Part shown: positions 50,947 through 60,386 of the stretch, one piece after another | How positions within the stretch are numbered: the stretch's first letter is position 1 | Layout of the letters: each line of letters starts with the position of its first letter | NCBI RefSeq assembly: GCF_000731315.1 | Contig: NZ_HG938353.1 | Span: forward strand, 868,001-932,000 | Length of the DNA: 64,000 nucleotides | Reading direction: 5' to 3' | Source of the DNA: Neorhizobium galegae bv. orientalis str. HAMBI 540 | GTDB taxonomy: Bacteria > Pseudomonadota > Alphaproteobacteria > Rhizobiales > Rhizobiaceae | Translations under genes and position numbers: made by a program | The notes under the pieces: generated by a model | What the model saw: only the letters and a program-made list of their open reading frames with translations | Databases searched by the model: none | Told to the model about the DNA's origin: nothing

Positions 50947-52011
50947 ATGAACATCAAGAGCCTTCTTCTCGGCTCCGCTGCTGCCCTCGCAGCAGTCTCC
51001 GGCGCTCAGGCAGCTGACGCCATCGTAGCTGCTGAACCGGAGCCCATGGAATACGTTCGCGTTTGCGACGCTTTCGGCACCGGCTACTTCTACATCCCGG
51101 GCACCGAAACCTGCCTCAAGATCGGCGGTTATGTCCGTTTCCAGGCTGATATCGGCCAGGACGTAAACTCCTTCAACGACTCGGACTGGGATACTTTCAG
51201 CCGCGTTCAGCTCGACTTCACCGCGAAGTCTGACACCGAACTTGGTACGCTGACCTCGGTTGCTTCGGTTCGTTTCGAAGCTAACCAGGACGTTGGTTAC
51301 ACGTCCAACGGCAGCTCCAACGGCGCTTACATCAACGAAGCCTACATCCAGCTGGGCGGCTTCAAGGTTGGTCGTTACTACAACCCTTGGGATAAGGGCA
51401 TCAACGGCGAATCCGATTGGAACTCTGCTGGCCAGACCCGTATGCAGTCTGTCGGCTACTTCTACACGGGCTCTGCCTTCACCGCTGGCGTCCAGGTTGA
51501 CGAACTGTCGCGTCTCAAGGGCCTTGGTAGCCAGGACGTCGGTATCGAAGCTATTGTCACTGCTAAGTTCGGCGCTGTAGCGTTCGACCTTCTCGGCGCT
51601 TATGACTTCGCCGCTGAAAATGGCGCAGTCCGCGCTCTCATCTCGGCTCCGGTCGGTCCGGGCACCTTCCAGGCTCTCGCCATCTGGTCGAGCGGTGTGG
51701 GTGATGCGAACTTCGATAATGCCTACTACGCACGTGGTGAATGGGCTCTCGCTGCTTCGTACGCCTTCAAGGTCTCCGACAAGCTGACGATCACCCCCGG
51801 TGGTACGTATGTCTGGAACTCCCAGGTTGACGGCGATGGTGATTTTGGTGGCGACGAAGCCTACCGCGTTGGTCTGACGGTCGACTACACGATCGTTCCG
51901 GGCTTCACTGCAAAGGTCACTGCGAACTACAACCAGACGCAGGCCGACGGTGCGACGGTGCGTGAAAACAAGTTCTGGGATGGCTTTGTCCGTCTCGACC
52001 GCACGTTCTAA
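50947..52011 (+). CDS. Outer-membrane porin, RopA/Omp2b family (first copy)
   Basis: A 354-residue beta-barrel porin. Signal peptide MNIKSLLLGSAAALAAVSGA is cleaved before ADAIVAAEPEP. The porin hallmark EYVRVCDAFGTGYFYIPGTE-TCLKIGGYVRF follows, with a conserved cysteine pair, then repeated amphipathic strands, and the last residue is the Phe of LDRTF, needed for barrel assembly. It forms general-diffusion trimers. TGGAGGTCAAAA before the start is a strong ribosome binding site. Base use is unlike neighbours, with many GCT, GGT and AAC codons expected for a highly expressed gene. A second copy follows 182 bases downstream. Confidence 0.93.
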   Translation: MNIKSLLLGSAAALAAVSGAQAADAIVAAEPEPMEYVRVCDAFGTGYFYIPGTETCLKIGGYVRFQADIGQDVNSFNDSDWDTFSRVQLDFTAKSDTELGTLTSVASVRFEANQDVGYTSNGSSNGAYINEAYIQLGGFKVGRYYNPWDKGINGESDWNSAGQTRMQSVGYFYTGSAFTAGVQVDELSRLKGLGSQDVGIEAIVTAKFGAVAFDLLGAYDFAAENGAVRALISAPVGPGTFQALAIWSSGVGDANFDNAYYARGEWALAASYAFKVSDKLTITPGGTYVWNSQVDGDGDFGGDEAYRVGLTVDYTIVPGFTAKVTANYNQTQADGATVRENKFWDGFVRLDRTF

Positions 52012-52020
52012 TCATAACGG

Positions 52021-52050
52021 AACTCCCCCGGTTCGCCGGGGGAGTTTTCT
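52021..52050 (+). terminator. Terminator of first porin
   Basis: A perfect 11-base stem AACTCCCCCGG with its complement and a stable TTCG tetraloop, followed by TTCT. Confidence 0.88.
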
Positions 52051-52193
52051 ATAAGTGGTTGGCCTCTATGCAGGGCCTCCATATGGGGAGTTGATACCGG
52101 GGGATGGGGCTGCTTATGCGGCCTTTACGTGTTTGATTAATTTTCGATCGGGCGCGAATTAGCATTCAGAGAAATTGACTGGAGGTCAAAAGA

Positions 52194-53234
52194 ATGAACA
52201 TTAAGAGCCTTCTTCTCGGTTCTGCAGCGGCTCTCGCGGCAGTTTCCGGTGCTCAGGCTGCCGACGCCATCGTCGCTGCCGAACCGGAGCCTATGGAATA
52301 CGTTCGCGTCTGCGACGCGTTTGGCACTGGTTACTTCTACATCCCGGGCACGGAAACCTGCCTCAAGGTCGGCGGTTATGTCCGTTTCGAAGTCGGCTTT
52401 AGCAATGGCGAGAACGCCTTTAACGGCGCTGACTGGGATTCGTACAGCCGCGCTCAGCTTGACTTCACGGCCAAGAGCGACACGGAACTTGGTACGCTGA
52501 CCTCGGTTGCTTCGGTTCGTTTCGAAGCCAACCAGGATGTTGGTTACACGTCCAACGGCAGCTCCAACGGCGCTTACATCAACGAAGCCTACATCCAGCT
52601 CGGCGGATTCCGCGTCGGCCGTTGGCTGAACTGGTGGGATGCCAACGACCTTCCGGGCGAAGCGGACAACCTCGGTTCGAACCGTCTCCAGTCGATCTCG
52701 TACACCTATACCGGCTCTGCCTTCACGGCTGGCGTTCAGGTTGACGAACTGTCGCGCCCTGCTGGCGTTGGCGGTCAGAACGTCGGTGTCGAAGCTGTCA
52801 TCCAGGCTGCAATCGGCCCGGCTAAGCTCGAACTGCTCGGTTCTTATGACTTCGGCGCAGAAGAAGGCGCTATCCGTGCGATCGGCTCGGTTGCCGTTGG
52901 TCCGGGCACCTTCTATCTTTCCGGTGTTTGGTCTTCGGGTGAGAACGCATATTACGGCGTGAGCGATACCGCTGCTGGTGAAGCAGCCGTTGCTGTAGCC
53001 TATTCCTTCAAGGCGACCGACAAGCTCGAAATCATTCCGGAAGCCCAGTACACCTGGAACACGGAACTGACCGCTGATAACGAATTCACCGGTGCTGACA
53101 CCTGGACCGCTGGTGCAACCATCAACTACCAGATCGTCGAAGGCTTCGCAGCCAAGGTTGCCGTCAACTACTTCAAGGTCGAAGACGGCGCCGACCAGGT
53201 TCGCGGTCTCGTCCGCTTGCAGCGCGACTTCTAA
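52194..53234 (+). CDS. Outer-membrane porin, RopA/Omp2b family (second copy)
   Basis: A 346-residue paralogue of the preceding porin. Its first 60 residues and the block from LDFTAKSDTELGTLTSVASV through AYINEAYIQLGGF are the same as in the first, while other strands and loops differ (for example RVGRWLNWWDANDLPGEADN for the GRYYNPWDKGINGES region). It ends with Phe in LQRDF. The ribosome binding site is identical. Own promoter probably lies in the 180 bases between the copies. Confidence 0.93.
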   Translation: MNIKSLLLGSAAALAAVSGAQAADAIVAAEPEPMEYVRVCDAFGTGYFYIPGTETCLKVGGYVRFEVGFSNGENAFNGADWDSYSRAQLDFTAKSDTELGTLTSVASVRFEANQDVGYTSNGSSNGAYINEAYIQLGGFRVGRWLNWWDANDLPGEADNLGSNRLQSISYTYTGSAFTAGVQVDELSRPAGVGGQNVGVEAVIQAAIGPAKLELLGSYDFGAEEGAIRAIGSVAVGPGTFYLSGVWSSGENAYYGVSDTAAGEAAVAVAYSFKATDKLEIIPEAQYTWNTELTADNEFTGADTWTAGATINYQIVEGFAAKVAVNYFKVEDGADQVRGLVRLQRDF

Positions 53235-53259
53235 TCTGACTTGATCAGGTTGAGTTCAG

Positions 53260-53289
53260 AAGCCCGGCCTCGTGCCGGGCTTTTTTCTT
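53260..53289 (+). terminator. Terminator of second porin
   Basis: AAGCCCGGC / GCCGGGCTT stem with CTCGT loop, followed by TTTTCTTTG. Confidence 0.88.
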
Positions 53290-53402
53290 TGAGGAACTTC
53301 GGGATCCAACGGCATAGCGGGTGCAATGAGCCCCAGTGTCGCCGTGGAAGACGCGACCCCTCTTGTTCAAAAGAAGAGTGATCTCGGTCGAGCAGCAGCC
53401 TG

Positions 53403-55478
53403 CTACTGCCGCCCGAACCGCAAATCCGCATCTATATCCGCCTTCTGTCCAAGCCTCGTCTTGTAGACCTGGTAGTTCTCCATCACCCGCTGCACGTAGT
53501 TTCGGGTTTCGGGGAAGGGGATGCGCTCGATCCAGTCGACCACTTCGTCGAGGGACTTGCCGCGCGGGTCGCCATAGCGGGTGATCCATTCGGGCACCCG
53601 TTTCGGACCGGCATTATAGGCGACGAAGGTCAGGATGTAGGAACCGCCGAACGTGTCGATCTGTTCGCCGAGGTAATGCGCGCCGAGCGTGGCATTGTAA
53701 CCAGCATCCGTGGTCAGCCGTGCGGCCGCGTAGGTGAGGCCGTGCCGCTTGGCGACGCCCTGTGCCGTGCCGGGCAGGATCTGCAGGAGCCCGCGGGCAT
53801 TGGCGGGCGAAACCGCGCCCGGGTTGAAGGCGCTTTCCTGGCGAGCGATCGCATAGGCGAGTGCCTTGCCGGAACCTTCGATATCGGCGCCGGCCGGGAT
53901 GACGCCGACCGGGAAGGCGAGTGCCGCCACATCGATGCCGCGGCTGAAAGCGGTCTTGCCGATCTGCAGCGAAAGGGCGTGATTGTCTTCCGATTCGGCC
54001 CTGGCGGCGAGGATCGCCAGTTCCCCAGGACTGGTCATTTCTTCCGCCAGCGCGCGATAGAGCACCGCGGCGCGTTTGCCGTGGCCGGCATCTTCGAGCC
54101 TTGCGATCGCCCGGACGGCTTCGCGGCTTTCGAAATTCTGGCGGTCGGCCCCGCTCGCCGCCGGATAGGTGACGTCGAGCGACTTGAGGTCGAGCCGTGC
54201 GGCGGCAAGCTGGCCGTAGAACGTGCTGGAGAAATGCGCCGCCTTGGCGAAGAACTCCTTGGCGCTGCCCGGACCGCCGTCTTCCGCCGCGCGGCCGAGC
54301 CAGTAGAGGGCGCGCGAAGCGGATAGCGGCTTGTTCGAAGTGTCGAGGATCTTGCGGAAGTGTTTCTCGGCGGTTGCCGGCTCATGCAGCGCCCGCAGCG
54401 CATACCAGCCCGCGTGGAACTCCGCATCGACAATATCGGTGGAGGAGGCGGCGACATAATTGGCCGCGGTCCGGTAGGCCAGCTTGAATTCGCCCTGGTC
54501 GGCAAGGCCGCGCGCCACGATGCGCCGCTCGTTCCACCACTCCGTCGTATTGACCAGTTTTGCCGCCTCGCGCGGCGCCTTTTCGAGCAGGTCCGCCGCA
54601 TCCTGGTATTTGTCCTGGCGGCGAAGATATTCGACGCGGGCAAAGAGATAACCCGCATCATCCTTCAGCGAGCCGTCGACGCCGGTGAGCAGGGCCTCTG
54701 CATTCTTGGCATTGCCGATGACGGCAGCCCAGGCCTTGTAGAGCGATTGCGCCTTGCCGAGATCACCGAACCGCTTGGCCTGCGCCGCGCGCGCCTTGTA
54801 CATCAGGAAGTCCATGCGCGCCTTATGGTCGGCGGCGGTGAAAAGCGCCGAGAACTCGGCGAGGATCTTGTCCTCGGTCGGCTTGTCGAGTGTGTCGGTG
54901 AGCCAGATCTGCCGTAGCGGACGGGCAGCTTCCGCTTGTTTGCCGGAGGCGACGAGCGCGCGGGCGAGGATGATCGTGCCCTCGGTGGTTTCCGGCCGGG
55001 TCGCGCCGAAGGCAGCGAGCACGGTCGGGACGGGCGGGTTTTCACGATAAAGCGCCCGTTCGGAGTTGGCGCGCAGGCCCTTGAGCCCCGGCCAGCCCTT
55101 CAGTTCCGTCTGCGCCGCCGCGATCTCGCCCGACGGCACGCCCGGCGCGCCGGATGTGGCGATCGCCCAGGTGAGGATATGGCGGTCGAGCGAGCCTTCG
55201 GCGAGACCGTTCCGCGTGGCAAGGGCGGCGGCGATGTCGTTGCCTGCAAGCGCATCGAGCCCGGCTTTCAGCTGGGGAGCAACGACCAGTGGATCGGTTC
55301 TTGGGATCGTGCCGGTCACATCAGGCGCGGGCATCGCGGCGGGCATGGTGATCGCGACCGGGTTTTCGGGCTTCACATAGGGCAGCGGTGCCATGCTCTC
55401 GGGAAGCGATGCGGCAAATGCATGCATGCTCACAGCGCCGAGCCCCAGTGCTGCGAGGATCAGAACAGGCCTGTACAT
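53403..55478 (-). CDS. slt: Soluble lytic murein transglycosylase (Slt-type)
   Basis: A 691-residue periplasmic enzyme. A signal peptide (about residues 1-23), a long alpha-solenoid (about 60-500) and a C-terminal SLT domain: AIARQESAFNPGAVSPANAR (catalytic Glu in RQES), GLLQILPGTAQGVA and FVAYNAGPKRVPEW. It cleaves the glycan strands of peptidoglycan to 1,6-anhydromuropeptides, the kind of signal that AmpR proteins sense. Domain order equals that of Slt70. Divergent from dapA. Confidence 0.92.
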   Translation of the reverse strand: MYRPVLILAALGLGAVSMHAFAASLPESMAPLPYVKPENPVAITMPAAMPAPDVTGTIPRTDPLVVAPQLKAGLDALAGNDIAAALATRNGLAEGSLDRHILTWAIATSGAPGVPSGEIAAAQTELKGWPGLKGLRANSERALYRENPPVPTVLAAFGATRPETTEGTIILARALVASGKQAEAARPLRQIWLTDTLDKPTEDKILAEFSALFTAADHKARMDFLMYKARAAQAKRFGDLGKAQSLYKAWAAVIGNAKNAEALLTGVDGSLKDDAGYLFARVEYLRRQDKYQDAADLLEKAPREAAKLVNTTEWWNERRIVARGLADQGEFKLAYRTAANYVAASSTDIVDAEFHAGWYALRALHEPATAEKHFRKILDTSNKPLSASRALYWLGRAAEDGGPGSAKEFFAKAAHFSSTFYGQLAAARLDLKSLDVTYPAASGADRQNFESREAVRAIARLEDAGHGKRAAVLYRALAEEMTSPGELAILAARAESEDNHALSLQIGKTAFSRGIDVAALAFPVGVIPAGADIEGSGKALAYAIARQESAFNPGAVSPANARGLLQILPGTAQGVAKRHGLTYAAARLTTDAGYNATLGAHYLGEQIDTFGGSYILTFVAYNAGPKRVPEWITRYGDPRGKSLDEVVDWIERIPFPETRNYVQRVMENYQVYKTRLGQKADIDADLRFGRQ

Positions 55479-55755
55479 CCGGTAACTCGCGAAAATATGT
55501 CGTCCCCTTATTAGCCGCCAGCCACATTAACGAAAGCTTACCGCATTTATGAAAATGCGCGGTTTCTTATATGAGATTCCATATGAAATCCCTGGCACTT
55601 GCGCTTGTCGTCGCTTTCCCGCCGCTTTATGGTGCGCGACCTGAGAGGCTTTCGGGAAAAGATCGGCTGCGTCGCTGCCCGTCCAAATGTCCTGAACGTC
55701 CCTCATAGTCATGGATTGCGGCAGCAGAATGAACGTTGCCGACTGGGAGTATTGC

Positions 55756-56640
55756 ATGTTCAAGGGATCGATGCCCGCCCTGGTTACCCCGTTCACGGCC
55801 GATGGCGCTGTGGATGAGCAGGCTTTTGCCGCGCATGTGGATTGGCAGATCGTCGAAGGCAGCAGCGGAGTGGTGCCGGTCGGCACCACCGGTGAATCGC
55901 CGACGCTCAGCCATGACGAGCACAAGCGCGTCGTGGAACTCTGTATCGAAGTCGCCAAAAAGCGGGTTCCCGTGATCGCCGGCGCCGGCTCCAACAACAC
56001 GCGTGAAGCCGTCGAGCTGGCCGTGCATGCCGAAAAGGCAGGCGCCGATGCTGTCCTGGTCGTGACACCCTATTACAACAAGCCGACGCAGAAGGGCCTG
56101 ATCGCTCATTTCTCGGCGATCGCGCAAGCGACAAAGCTGCCGATCATCATCTACAACATCCCGCCGCGTTCGGTCATCGACATGTCGCCGGAAACGATGG
56201 GCGCACTCGCGAAGGCGCACCGGAATATCGTCGGCGTCAAGGATGCGACCGGCAAGATCGAGCGTGTCTCGGAACAGCGCATCACCTGCGGCAATGATTT
56301 CGTTCAGCTCTCGGGGGAGGACGCGACAGCGCTCGGCTTCAACGCTCATGGCGGCGTCGGCTGCATTTCAGTAACGGCCAATGTCGCGCCGCGCCTCTGT
56401 GCGGAATTCCAGGCGGCGACGCTTGCCGGCGATTACGCCAAGGCGCTCGAATACCAGGACCGCCTGATGCCGCTGCACAAGGCGATCTTCCTGGAACCCG
56501 GCCTCTGCGGCGCTAAATACGGCCTTCACAGGACCCGCGGCATGAACCGCACGGTCCGCTCGCCGCTGGTCTCGACGCTGGAGCCGGCAACCGAAGCGGC
56601 GATCGACTCCGCGCTGCGCCATGCCGGGCTGCTGAACTGA
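55756..56640 (+). CDS. dapA: 4-Hydroxy-tetrahydrodipicolinate synthase
   Basis: A 294-residue TIM-barrel aldolase that condenses pyruvate with aspartate semialdehyde in lysine and meso-diaminopimelate synthesis. [63 protein letters not shown] (Tyr general acid) and [12 protein letters not shown] (Schiff-base Lys) are all present. Start at ATG 55756 with GGGAG before it. Ends at a hairpin terminator ahead of smpB. Confidence 0.96.
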   Translation: MFKGSMPALVTPFTADGAVDEQAFAAHVDWQIVEGSSGVVPVGTTGESPTLSHDEHKRVVELCIEVAKKRVPVIAGAGSNNTREAVELAVHAEKAGADAVLVVTPYYNKPTQKGLIAHFSAIAQATKLPIIIYNIPPRSVIDMSPETMGALAKAHRNIVGVKDATGKIERVSEQRITCGNDFVQLSGEDATALGFNAHGGVGCISVTANVAPRLCAEFQAATLAGDYAKALEYQDRLMPLHKAIFLEPGLCGAKYGLHRTRGMNRTVRSPLVSTLEPATEAAIDSALRHAGLLN

Positions 56641-56698
56641 GAGACGTCAGCGCTCGCCGCTTCACTTTCGGCATCCGCCGCATTACATAGGTAACCAA

Positions 56699-56732
56699 CC
56701 CCGCTCATTGCCCATGGGCGGGGATTTGTTTT
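56699..56732 (+). terminator. Terminator of dapA
   Basis: CCCCGC / GCGGGG stem with a 13-base loop, followed by ATTTGTTTTC. Confidence 0.65.
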
Positions 56733-56762
56733 CGGATAAAAAGGGCGGAACGGAATATACCC

Positions 56763-57239
56763 ATGGCCCCCAAAGGCAGCCAGCGCACGGTCAACAAGAT
56801 TGTCGCGGAGAACCGCAAGGCCCGCTACAACTATGAAATCCTGGATACCTATGAGGCCGGCCTGGTCCTGACCGGGACCGAGGTCAAGGCGTTGCGCGAA
56901 GGCAAGGCCAACATTGCCGAATCCTACGCATCGGACGAGGGTAACGAAATTTGGCTGATCAACTCGCATCTGCCGGAATACCTGCAGGCCAACCGTTTCA
57001 ATCACGAACCGCGCCGCCGCCGCAAGCTTCTCCTGTCGAAGCGCGAGATCAACCGCCTGCGCGTCGGCATCAATCGTGAGGGCATGACGCTGGTGCCGTT
57101 GAAGATCTATTTCAACGAAAAGGGCCGCGCCAAGCTCGAACTCGCGCTCGCCAAGGGCAAAAAGCTGCACGACAAGCGCGAGACCGAGAAGGAACGCGAC
57201 TGGAACCGCCAGAAGTCGCGGCTGTTGAAGTCGAACTGA
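56763..57239 (+). CDS. smpB: SsrA-binding protein SmpB
   Basis: A 158-residue RNA-binding protein that delivers tmRNA to stalled ribosomes. [58 protein letters not shown] and [20 protein letters not shown] (C-terminal tail entering the decoding channel) are diagnostic. The tmRNA gene itself is not in this window. Confidence 0.97.
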   Translation: MAPKGSQRTVNKIVAENRKARYNYEILDTYEAGLVLTGTEVKALREGKANIAESYASDEGNEIWLINSHLPEYLQANRFNHEPRRRRKLLLSKREINRLRVGINREGMTLVPLKIYFNEKGRAKLELALAKGKKLHDKRETEKERDWNRQKSRLLKSN

Positions 57240-57334
57240 TCAACCGCGCACTTCCCGCCGAAGCCATTTTCGCCGTATATCGATCGTGAACTTCCCTGCC
57301 TCCCGGCCGTTAAGGGAGACACCAGGGAGTTCTC

Positions 57335-57628
57335 GTGCGGAAGATAAGCTATCCGAATATCATCATCGGTGCGATCGAGCGGCGGCGGATCATCGAACTC
57401 CGCTACAAGGACGTAAGGCGCAGGGTGCGGCCGCATATCCTCGGTTATGTCGGCGAGGGCGCGCTCGCTCTCAGCGCCTGGCAGGTTGCCGGAACGGGTT
57501 CCGGGTGGCGTCTGTTTCATGTCGATGATATCGGCGATCTGACCGAGACCGAGGCGGGCTTCCGCAGCCCCGCGCGCGGATATAATCCCAACGACCCCGC
57601 TTTTTCGCGAATCATCGAGCGGCTGTAA
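57335..57628 (+). CDS. Stand-alone WYL-like domain protein
   Basis: A 97-residue protein starting at GTG 57335, with AGGGAG upstream. AIERRRIIELRYKDVRRRVR-PHILGY and the later WQVAGTGSGWRLFHVDDI match the WYL ligand-binding fold usually fused to DNA-binding domains. Here no DNA-binding part is present. Such short forms may bind nucleotide or nucleic-acid ligands. Its partner is unknown. The assignment is from pattern, not alignment. Confidence 0.6.
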   Translation: MRKISYPNIIIGAIERRRIIELRYKDVRRRVRPHILGYVGEGALALSAWQVAGTGSGWRLFHVDDIGDLTETEAGFRSPARGYNPNDPAFSRIIERL

Positions 57629-57709
57629 AATCCCGCCCTAGGAACAAAATCCACCTTCGCCCGTTCGTTTTTCATCTCTGAGCGCGAGCGGGCAATAGGC
57701 AATGGGGCA

Positions 57710-58675
57710 ATGACGCGAAAGAAAATCCTGACCTATGGCATGCTGGTGATCGGCTTCGGCGCCGCCGGCTACCTGCTTTATCACACCTTTCGCGAATACT
57801 CGCTCTCCGACATCGTCGAATCCGTCCGCGCCATCCCCACCTTCAACCTCCTGATGGCACTCCTTTTTGCCTTCGGTTCCTATCTCTGCCTCTCGGGCTT
57901 CGATTGGGCCGGCGTGCGTTATGTGAAGAACGACCTCGCCTATCCGAAGATCGGGCTTGCCTCGTTTATCGCGCTGTCGATCAGCCAGAGCGTCGGTCTT
58001 GCGGGCTTGAGCAGCGGCGCGCTGCGCTACCGCTATTATGCCCATTGGGGCATGAGCACCGAGGACGTGGCGAAGATCGTTCTGCTGTCGGGCGTCACGG
58101 TCGGTATCGGCATGGCAATGCTGTCGGGCATCGTCATGGTCCTCAATCCCAAGGATGCCGCTTCGGTGCTGGGCCTGAGCGAAGCCGTGATCGTCGCGAT
58201 CGGTTTTATCTGCCTTGCCGCAACAGCCGGCTACCTGGTGCTTGCGGCCTTCGTCCGCACGCCGCTCAAAATCCGTGCCTGGACTTTTGAGATGCCGACG
58301 CTGAAGATCGCTATAGCCCAGGTGGTGATCGGCACGATCAATTTCGCACTGGTTTCCGCCTGCCTGCGCGAGGTCATGGCCGCCACGGCGGATGTCAGCT
58401 ATCTCAAGGCGGCGACCGCCTTCGTGCTCGCCAACCTGGCGATACTGATCACCCATGCGCCGGGTGGTCTCGGTGTACTCGAGGCGACGGTTCGCCACGT
58501 CATGGGGGACCAGGCCTCGATCGGTTCGCTGGTCGCCTTCCGGGTCATCTATTTCTTCATCCCGTTCTTCATCGGCCTGCCGCTGTCGCTGGTTGTCGAG
58601 GCGGTGTTTCGGGCGCGGAAGGCGAAGCGGTCTTCGGCGGAGGGGCTTCAGATGCGCGAGCCGGCATCGGTTTGA
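57710..58675 (+). CDS. Lysylphosphatidylglycerol synthase TM-region family protein (YbhN-like)
   Basis: A 321-residue inner-membrane protein with about eight TM segments. Family blocks LSISQSVGLAGLSSGALRYRYY and LITHAPGGLGVLEATVRHVM are clear; the cytoplasmic C-terminal synthase domain of MprF is missing, so it is not an MprF enzyme. It may move lipids or act with lipid-modifying enzymes. It is a second, distant relative of the flippase-like protein at 36842. Confidence 0.85.
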   Translation: MTRKKILTYGMLVIGFGAAGYLLYHTFREYSLSDIVESVRAIPTFNLLMALLFAFGSYLCLSGFDWAGVRYVKNDLAYPKIGLASFIALSISQSVGLAGLSSGALRYRYYAHWGMSTEDVAKIVLLSGVTVGIGMAMLSGIVMVLNPKDAASVLGLSEAVIVAIGFICLAATAGYLVLAAFVRTPLKIRAWTFEMPTLKIAIAQVVIGTINFALVSACLREVMAATADVSYLKAATAFVLANLAILITHAPGGLGVLEATVRHVMGDQASIGSLVAFRVIYFFIPFFIGLPLSLVVEAVFRARKAKRSSAEGLQMREPASV

Positions 58676-58750
58676 GCGCTTTGGCTCAGGCCAGTTTCGA
58701 TCCCTCCGGGGCGGACGGCAATCGACTCAAGCAGAAAGGAGCACCCATAT

Positions 58751-59164
58751 ATGGCAGCAAGTGCCACGATGTTCGTTCAATCGTTCTTCCACGGAACGCG
58801 GGCCGATTTGAAAGCCGGTGATGTGATCCGTGTCGGCCATCGATCAAACTTCGCCGGTGACCCGCTATCTTGGGTTTATTTCTCCGGGACTTTGGACGCC
58901 GCGATTTGGGGAACGGAACTTGCGGCCGGCGGCGAACGGCAGCGCATTTATGTCGTGGAGCCAACCGGACCGATCGTTGATGACCCCAATCTGACGGACA
59001 AGAAGTTCCCCGGTAACCCGACCTTGTCTTACCGATCTCGCGATCCGCTGCGGATCATCGGCGAGGTAACCGAATGGCAAGGACATTCACCTGAACAGGT
59101 CGAGCAGATGAAGGCCGGTCTCGCCCGCCTGACAGCCGAGGGGCTCAACAAGATCATCGACTGA
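58751..59164 (+). CDS. arr: Rifampin ADP-ribosyltransferase (Arr)
   Basis: A 137-residue enzyme that transfers ADP-ribose from NAD to rifamycins and inactivates them. FFHGTRADLKAGDVI (NAD-binding His), TLDAAIWGTELAAGGERQRIYVVEPTGPI, DDPNLTDKKFPGNPT and YRSRDPLRIIGEV follow the known Arr sequence almost throughout. Length equals the family. It would give intrinsic rifampin resistance if expressed. Start at ATG 58751 with AAAGGAG; ATG 58769 is possible. Confidence 0.93.
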   Translation: MAASATMFVQSFFHGTRADLKAGDVIRVGHRSNFAGDPLSWVYFSGTLDAAIWGTELAAGGERQRIYVVEPTGPIVDDPNLTDKKFPGNPTLSYRSRDPLRIIGEVTEWQGHSPEQVEQMKAGLARLTAEGLNKIID

Positions 59165-59223
59165 TCATTTTGATCAGCAGCCGGATCCCGTTGATTGACG
59201 ACTGGCGCGGCCGGGGCGCAAAC

Positions 59224-60288
59224 CTAACCGCCATCCCTGGCCGCCATCCGCCGCTCATGCTCCAACAGCCAGCGTTTGCGCCACAGCCCGCCGCCGTAAC
59301 CGGTGAGGCTGCCGTCGGCGCCGATCAGCCGGTGGCAGGGGATGACGATGGCGATCTGGTTGGCGCCGTTGGCGCCCGCCACCGCGCGGGTGGAGGAGGG
59401 GAGGTTGAGTTCGGCGGCGACCGCCCCATAGGTCGTGGACACCCCGGCCGGGATTGCCCGCAAAGCCTCCCAGACCTGCCGTTGAAATGGCGATCCATGC
59501 CCGGCAATCCGCGTCTTGAACCCCCTGTCCTCGCCGGCGAAATAGGCCTTCAGCTCCTCCTCGATCTGATCGATCGGCGGATGACGTCCCATGACGATGC
59601 CGCTGCCGGTGAATTTCTGCAGTTTCTTGATTTCCGCCGGCAGCGCCTTGCGCTCGGCGAATTCGAGGAGATGCAGGCAATGCTGGTCGGCGATCGCCAT
59701 CATCGGTCCGATCGGCGTCTCGATCCAGTCGGCCCTGAGCAGCACCTTGTTACGCAGGTTGGCGGGGGCCACACCGAACAGCTTTGTCACGGCGCTGCGA
59801 AAGCCGCTGCCGGATTCGTAACCGGCATCGAGCTGCGCATCGAGAACGCTCGCGCCCTCCTTCAGTGTTTCTGCCGCTTTGCCCATGCGCCTGAGCCTGG
59901 CGATCTCGAGAAAACTCATGCCGAACTGCCGCTTGAAGGCACGCCGTGCGGTCGACGGATCGATGCCGAGAGAAACGACATCATCCTCGCTCCAGCGGCG
60001 GAAGGGTTCGGTATCGAGCGCCGTCAGCAACCGCGTCACCATCGGATCCGCCTCGCCAAGTTTCAGCATCGGCCGGCAGCGGCTGCAGGGTCTGAAGCCG
60101 GCCTCCAGGCATTCGGCGATCGTCTCAAAGAAACTGGTGTTTTCACGCTTCGGCTTGCGGGCCGGGCAGGTCAGGCGGCAGAAAATGCCGGTCGTCTTCA
60201 CCGCAGCCCAGGTAAAGCCTTCATAGGAGGCGTCGCGGGCGACCAGCGCATCGTAAAGAAGATCGTCGGAAGGGCGTTCGAAAAGCAT
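59224..60288 (-). CDS. ada: Bifunctional DNA alkyl-phosphotriester/O6-methylguanine repair protein and regulator Ada
   Basis: A 354-residue adaptive-response protein. The N-terminal Zn domain has FCRLTCPARKP and FRPCSRCRP, the four Cys including the methyl acceptor. An AraC-type domain follows (about 95-190; ARRAFKRQFGMSFLEIARLRR), and the C-terminal methyltransferase ends with IVIPCHRLIGADGSLTGYGGG, with the acceptor Cys in PCHR. It repairs methylated DNA and activates alkylation-response genes. Its promoter lies between 60289 and the terminator of the NYN gene. Confidence 0.95.
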   Translation of the reverse strand: MLFERPSDDLLYDALVARDASYEGFTWAAVKTTGIFCRLTCPARKPKRENTSFFETIAECLEAGFRPCSRCRPMLKLGEADPMVTRLLTALDTEPFRRWSEDDVVSLGIDPSTARRAFKRQFGMSFLEIARLRRMGKAAETLKEGASVLDAQLDAGYESGSGFRSAVTKLFGVAPANLRNKVLLRADWIETPIGPMMAIADQHCLHLLEFAERKALPAEIKKLQKFTGSGIVMGRHPPIDQIEEELKAYFAGEDRGFKTRIAGHGSPFQRQVWEALRAIPAGVSTTYGAVAAELNLPSSTRAVAGANGANQIAIVIPCHRLIGADGSLTGYGGGLWRKRWLLEHERRMAARDGG

Positions 60289-60315
60289 GAAGCCTTTCTA
60301 GCCCAGAACGAAAAA

Positions 60316-60340
60316 AGGCGCCGCCGAAAAACGGGCGCCT
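60316..60340 (-). terminator. Terminator of the NYN-domain gene
   Basis: AGGCGCC / GGCGCCT stem with an 11-base loop. On the minus strand it is followed by TTTTTTCG. Confidence 0.7.
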
Positions 60341-60386
60341 ATTCTTCTTTTGATATGCCGGATAGCGATCCGGGCAAAGGGCCGGA

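Noticed and set aside
55583..55708. 41-codon frame starting MKSLALALVVAFPPLYG upstream of dapA
   Set aside because: The start resembles a signal peptide, but there is no ribosome binding site and the remainder is basic and featureless; possibly a chance frame in the slt/dapA control region.
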